Source: Cristatella mucedo (Eukaryota > Bryozoa > Phylactolaemata > Cristatellidae). Taken from it: DNA of 64,000 nucleotides. The position numbers and the translations under genes were made by a program. The notes under the pieces were generated by a model. It made no database searches and was not told the origin of the DNA. It saw nothing but the letters and a program-made list of their open reading frames with translations. The stretch is taken from NCBI GenBank assembly GCA_009760855.2, contig WPIO01000014.1, positions 1,759,501 to 1,823,500 on the forward strand. The letters run 5' to 3'. This document shows positions 59,194 through 64,000 of the stretch, piece after piece (position 1 is the stretch's first letter; each line of letters opens with the position of its first letter).

Positions 59194-60007
59194 GTGGGTG
59201 TTTTCGTTTCAGCTGTTGGGTCGTGGGAAGCATGCATTCTGTTTGCATTGTACGTACCCAGCTGATGTTTGATTAGTAAGAAATGGTATAGTAATCACTT
59301 TTGTTGCGGCTTTATTCGTATGTTGAAAGTTGGCAAGTGAGATTCTATCGGCACTCTCGAGACCTACGACATGTAGGAATGGGCAGCCCAAGACTTCTCC
59401 TGTGCATTAGCAACATTCTTCTGGTTTACAATCTTGGTAGACGAAGTTGTTGTGCCTTTCTCTGCTGGTTAGCTTGCCGACGCAGTAAAGCTTGCTACGA
59501 CCAGTCGCCCGTGGTTAGAACTTTCAGCAGGAACTCTCTACAAGACTATGTAATATGGCTACCTAGCTTTGATCTTGTCAATTGTTAGAGAGCTGCTACC
59601 ATATTTCCACGAATTGGTTGGTGGCAATTCTTCAGTGCATGTAAAACTGCGATTCTAATAAATGTAGTCGTCCACCTCCTCGAAGCCTAGCATCGCCTCT
59701 GTGTGGGATGGTATTGTGTCTACGAGTAGCTGCTTTAGAGAAAGGACCAAGAGGCTTACCGGGCTGCCAAGCGTTGGCACGAAGCTTCAGGCTCAGCATA
59801 TGGACGGTCAAGCTTGTATACCGGGGCTAAAAAGCCATGCTTGACCTTTAGCCCTAACTCTTAGTTTTCTACTTAGCCCTTAACTCGGCTTCTGGGTGGT
59901 TTCCAGAGACATTGGACATTTCGGCCTAGGAACATTGGCTGTGCATGTTTTGACTGGTGACGTTTTGGCAACTACTGTGGACGTTGCTGAGGAGTGAAGG
60001 CTATACA

Positions 60008-60008
<1 letters not shown>
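59194..60008. other. SDR 3' UTR and downstream flank
   Basis: Contains the AATAAA at 59657. No other feature recognised. Confidence 0.5.
59657..59662 (+). terminator. Candidate poly(A) signal of the SDR gene
   Basis: First AATAAA after the SDR stop codon, about 640 nt downstream. GT-rich sequence follows near 59695-59725, as expected for a cleavage site. Confidence 0.5.

Positions 60009-60094
<86 letters not shown>
60009..60094. repeat. Compound (CA)n(TA)n microsatellite
   Basis: About 52 bp CA followed directly by about 34 bp TA. Confidence 0.97.
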
Positions 60095-60096
<2 letters not shown>

Positions 60097-60179
60097 TCGC
60101 TCTGCTTGGCTGGTTTCCAGTACTGGGTGCGTTTCTTGACACACAAATTATACTCAGCCGAGCTGTAAATGAAATAAAT

Positions 60180-60325
60180 ACTGGCTGATTTAACAGCGAC
60201 AGAAGAGTCTTGCCGGCTATCACCACCGCTTGCAGCAGTGATGAAGGATCACCCACTGCAGGATTCGAACACACGACCAAGGTCGTGTAAAGTAACCGCC
60301 GCATCTAGTGTGCCATCACGGCTCA
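60180..60325 (-). repeat. tRNA-derived SINE with internal deletion
   Basis: On plus: TGGCTGATTTAACAGCGACA (the usual CTCTTTTTGTATAG is missing), ATCACCACCGCTTGCAGCAG, GCAGGATTCGAACACACGAC and TAGTGTGCCATCACGG. Confidence 0.87.
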
Positions 60326-63152
60326 CCGAGCTGTACAAGGACATCCTTTGCATGTTAGCATTAAAAACTACTATTGTGTAGGCAGCAAATATAACACCAG
60401 CAGTCCTGTCATGCAGCAAGTCCTGTGCCCGAAATCAGCTAGTTGTGGCTGCAGGAAGTGATCTGAAACTCGTAAAATTCCTTGCCCTCCGGCCGGTGCT
60501 GAGGCCCACTGAGCTGCGTCGGCTAGCTTCGCCGGCTGAGAGGTTAGTGAACCTTCCGGCGTCAAGGCAAAGTCGGACACCAGAACTGTTGCCTCTCCTA
60601 TCCGACTTGAAAAGGCTGCCTAGCAACGATTTGCTGCTGCTGGCTCTGGGTCTAGCTATAACTTGTTACTTTCCGAGGGATATTATTACCGGTCGTGCAG
60701 AAATCTTCTGGTCCATAATCTGAATTTACTCTAGAATTTACTGTAGAAGCTGATGCTACGCTCGAGTCGATAACCGCCGCGTGTTTACATGAAGTACTAC
60801 AGGAGAAGACGAACAGTTAATTACCAAGCATCCAGAAGTCGCAAAGTAGCTTTTCTGTGTTCTGCTGAGTAAACAGGTGTATGCGAAAGTCTGCCTTCAG
60901 CGAATCCGGTAGGGCATTGCCATTCCAAATACCTTCCTGTAGATTCATTCAATCAACCATTTCAAAGTTTGCAGAATTCCATATCCATTCTTTCACTGTG
61001 GCACTTCAGGCCAGAGCAGAGACCTGCTGCTCTTTCAGCGTCGAATGCGCTCCGTCCTTGCAGGACGGAGCGCATTAAACACATTCATTGAGCCAAAAAT
61101 AGCCGCCAACTAGGGCAAGTAGGCCTTAAATGAATTCCTCAAAATCTTACTATTCCGAGAGCAGGCTTTTATTTTCTCATAAAATGTGAAACTTGTGTGC
61201 TCCAAGCTTGGTCAAGCGCTGTAAGACCTGCTCCGTCGAACGCCATCGAACTCCGGTGTGGCAGAGAAGAGCTTGATATTCTCCTACTGTTTCTTGACAA
61301 TTTTTTGACAAAGCGACGGTTAACACTCCTAGCTCTGAGTGATTTCGCGATTTTTTTCCTCACCACTTGACAATACTTCTTTAGAAAATGCTGGCAGAGC
61401 TTATCAAACGCAGAATGAACGCAGATCCAGATAGAATCTGTAGCCATGGTCTGAATCTGAACGGCTTCTTCCTTCGCCAAAGCAGCAAAATGAAGTACAT
61501 TGCTAAGCAGCGTTTTAGGCCGAGGCTGAGCCAGGATTTTTACCTAGGGCGAGACCCGAAAGATTTTCACGTAGGACACAGGACCCGAAAGTAAGGAAAA
61601 TTATACGACACAATCGTGGCGTTTATTTGACACGAACGCGGCCGTGCTCATTGAGCAGAATCAGGATATAATTTCGTCGCTGGCGACGGTCGTGCTCACA
61701 GGAATCGATTCGTGGTCGCGCGGTCATTGCCCATGCCAAGGCGGCGGGAGGGGAGGCGAGTGGCCGCCGCCCCCTTGCTCCGCTCCTAATTTCGGTCCAG
61801 CCAGTCTGTGCAAAGAGTACCAAGACTTTCTTCGACCCATAACTTTGATTTCCAAAGAAGCCATTCAATATTTATAAGATGTCCGTGGCCCGTTCAGTGT
61901 CGGAAAAGGGAGCTCGCAAAAGAGGAATTCTTCTTCGACGGTGTTGATGGCATTAAATTAAGGACGCAGCGAAAACGCGATGCAGCCGATGCATTCTAGG
62001 AGTCAAGACTTTGCGCCGGTGGCGATTGTTTTGCCTGATCATCACGTGCTTATTAATATCCCATGCAGCATGTCATATCTACCAGCTGCTTTCAGTAGCA
62101 TTAATACATACATGACATTTGGTGTATTGACAGCAACAACCAATAAATCGATGTATAGTGAATGTAAATGTTGAATCCCAACGATAATCCGTGAACCCTT
62201 GAGGGTCCATAAAAGCTGGGTTACGAGCTCTTGCTGCATAGATTCTTGAGAGCTTCTTCTAGATGTCTCGCTCACTTTAAGCGGCTCGATTAGAGAAATG
62301 TTCATCTTTCATCATTGGCTTGTTCGTGGTTTTCGGCACCTTCGCATCTTTGTCACATCTTAGCCAAGCAAACAGCGCACCCTTGCACTTCATACTTATG
62401 GAGTAGAGCGTTCACCGAACACTTCTGGCCAACTTTCAAGCCAACAAGCCCACACCACAAACTATCTTTGCTTCACGTGATCCGTATATTTTCTGCTATT
62501 TTTAAGTAAAATGTCAGCTTTTTTCTTGGTAGCACCATTAATACAGAAATCCTTGCCAAAAATTAATAAAGTATGACCACTCTTAAACTGGTGTGGGGGT
62601 AAATGTTCGATACAGTCGCCTGAAAATTTAGGCAACCTAAAAAAGTTTTGACTTTCTCGGCAGTCACGGCAGAGGTAAGGTCTTCCGTGAATCTAACCGC
62701 GTAAAAAATGTTGCAATAGCAACTTCCGGCGGCGTAAGTGTATTTCTGTGAACATCGTGTGGCCATGGTTTTTCCGCATTCTGAGCAATGACTCCACTGC
62801 TGGTGGTGGGAGACCACTCAGGCAGAGGCGTCGGGCCAGTATCTCGAGTAACTAACCACTCGGTCATTGCATGCGTCACTAGTTCCTGCTACTATTTTCC
62901 TTGCTACTGCCTCGAAAAGTGAGTTCCGTACCGCCTACTAGGCACCGTCTCTATGCTCTTTCTTTCAATAACTCGTCTCTTTCTTTGCTGTATGCGAGGT
63001 GAACGAGGCCTCGGGACTCTATCCCTTAATCTCACTGCAGGACTCTGTCCCTAATTTGTCCCTTAATCTCACTGCACAGGTGCAGTCTGTCGCCATCATT
63101 TGCTCTAATGACGCCTGCGAACACCATGATTGAAGAGGTGGCATAATATAAG
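60326..63152. other. Unassigned flank with a hairpin and a dispersed 50-bp repeat
   Basis: No gene recognised; a 92-codon plus frame at 60445-60723 has no motif. 61524-61575 repeats 17339-17400 (GGCTGAGCCAGGATTTTTA then ACGTAGGA). C-rich GGCCGCCGCCCCC near 61760 resembles ends of some animal DNA transposons. Confidence 0.4.
61044..61076. repeat. 14-bp perfect GC-rich hairpin
   Basis: Arms AATGCGCTCCGTCC at 61044-61057 and GGACGGAGCGCATT at 61063-61076, loop TTGCA. No T-run follows. Confidence 0.9.
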
Positions 63153-63343
63153 AATAATAATGACACATTTGTATAGAATCCTCAGAGAACTTAATCTCTT
63201 TTTAGGCACTTTACATTTGTTGCAAATGAAGCGCGATTGAACGGTTAGTGGTAGCCTGCTTTATGACAACTAGAGGTGACATGCACATGGTCAGCATGCA
63301 AATACGGTAGTGGCAGCATGCACAGTGTCAGCACACATAAGCT
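63153..63343 (-). repeat. LINE-A 3' tail fragment
   Basis: AATAATAATGACACATTTGT, CAGAGAACTTAATCTCTTTT, GTGACATGCACATGGTCAGC and AGTGTCAGCACACATAAGC match the 3' UTR complement. Confidence 0.8.
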
Positions 63344-63796
63344 CACAGCGAAGCTGTATAATAATCTAACCTTTACTTCATTACTTTCTAAGCGCTAGGA
63401 TTATTAGGATTTGTAGTAATATTATTAGTATGAGGATTTCCAGTCGCGTCTTTATGGCAGCAGCTGGCCTCTCATAGTCCTGCTACAAGTCCGAGACTGT
63501 CAAAACAGCCGCCAACAAGTTTGAGGCTTCTCTGCGCCGCGGACATGTTTCGCAGGTCAGCTTTTCTATGCGCTTGAAGTAGTCGGTTACCAATAGCATT
63601 TTTCTAATTTGCGCTGCGACATCGTCAAATAGTTAAAGAAAGCACGACGCAGGAGCATTTCCCCACTACTCTACGCTTGCATAGTAAGGGCAAAGCCGGT
63701 CTGAAGCTAACAGCCGACGAAGCTGCAGACTGGCTTAAGAGAAAGAGACAGATACAAATACAGAAATAGACAGAGTAGAGGCGCAGTGCTGCAGCA
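63344..63796. other. No recognisable feature
   Basis: Unassigned sequence leading into the minisatellite. Confidence 0.4.
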
Positions 63797-64000
63797 GCCT
63801 GCTGCTGCCTGCTGCTGCCTGCTGCTGCCTGCTGCTGCCTGCTGCTGCCTGCTGCTGCCTGCTGCTGCCTGCTGCTGCCTGCTGCTGCCTGCTGCTGCCT
63901 GCTGCTGCCTGCTGCTGCCTGCTGCTGCCTGCTGCTGCTGCCTGCTGCTGCTGCTGCCTGCTGCTGCCTGCTGCTGCCTGCTGCTGCCTGCTGCTGCCTG
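63797..64000. repeat. 10-bp minisatellite (GCTGCTGCCT)n reaching the window end
   Basis: About 19 units, mostly exact, with two units lengthened by one or two extra GCT triplets (near 63931-63957). The array continues past the window. Confidence 0.97.

Noticed and set aside
63797-64000. CRISPR array
   Set aside because: Short units without spacers; a minisatellite in animal DNA.

Overview
The window looks like nuclear DNA of an invertebrate animal. Both recognisable host genes are split by GT-AG spliceosomal introns, and most of the rest is interspersed repeat: CR1/L2-type LINEs, a tRNA-derived SINE, a decayed hAT-Charlie transposon and microsatellites. I cannot name the phylum. There are no operons, rRNA genes or CRISPR arrays.

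Two host genes were rebuilt exon by exon and diverge from one compact promoter. On the minus strand is 4-hydroxyphenylpyruvate dioxygenase (HPD; 11 coding exons, 23548-34497, 382 aa, every splice phase closes, all three iron ligands present). On the plus strand is a short-chain dehydrogenase/reductase of the sniffer/C-factor-like carbonyl-reductase type (5 coding exons, 34682-59014, 252 aa). Their start codons are 184 bp apart, and that gap holds two CCAAT boxes and no visible TATA box. HPD makes homogentisate in tyrosine catabolism. The substrate of the reductase cannot be read from sequence.

Layout. 1-2.8 kb: little beyond a LINE tail. 2.97-6.4 kb: dead hAT-Charlie element with a 540-bp inverted-repeat element nested inside. 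6.4-9.8 kb: an old, partly deleted copy of the HPD 3' half that still shows a degenerate terminal exon, split by a LINE. 10-22.5 kb: LINE and SINE graveyard. 23.5-34.5 kb: HPD. 34.5-34.7 kb: shared promoter. 34.7-59.0 kb: the reductase, whose 16.9-kb second intron is packed with LINEs, SINEs and microsatellites and whose third intron holds a 175-bp near-identical copy of sequence just after its own stop codon. 59-64 kb: 3' flank, a SINE, a LINE tail and a 10-bp minisatellite running off the window end.

Repeats. LINE-A ends in a GCGCC...GGGCGC hairpin followed by (ATT)n. LINE-B ends in an (ATGTA)-like tail. A tRNA-derived SINE occurs about ten times, twice with 7-bp target duplications inside LINEs, so it was active after them. 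A different tRNA-headed SINE at 43.6 kb carries a LINE-A-like tail. Copy boundaries and family names were judged by eye.
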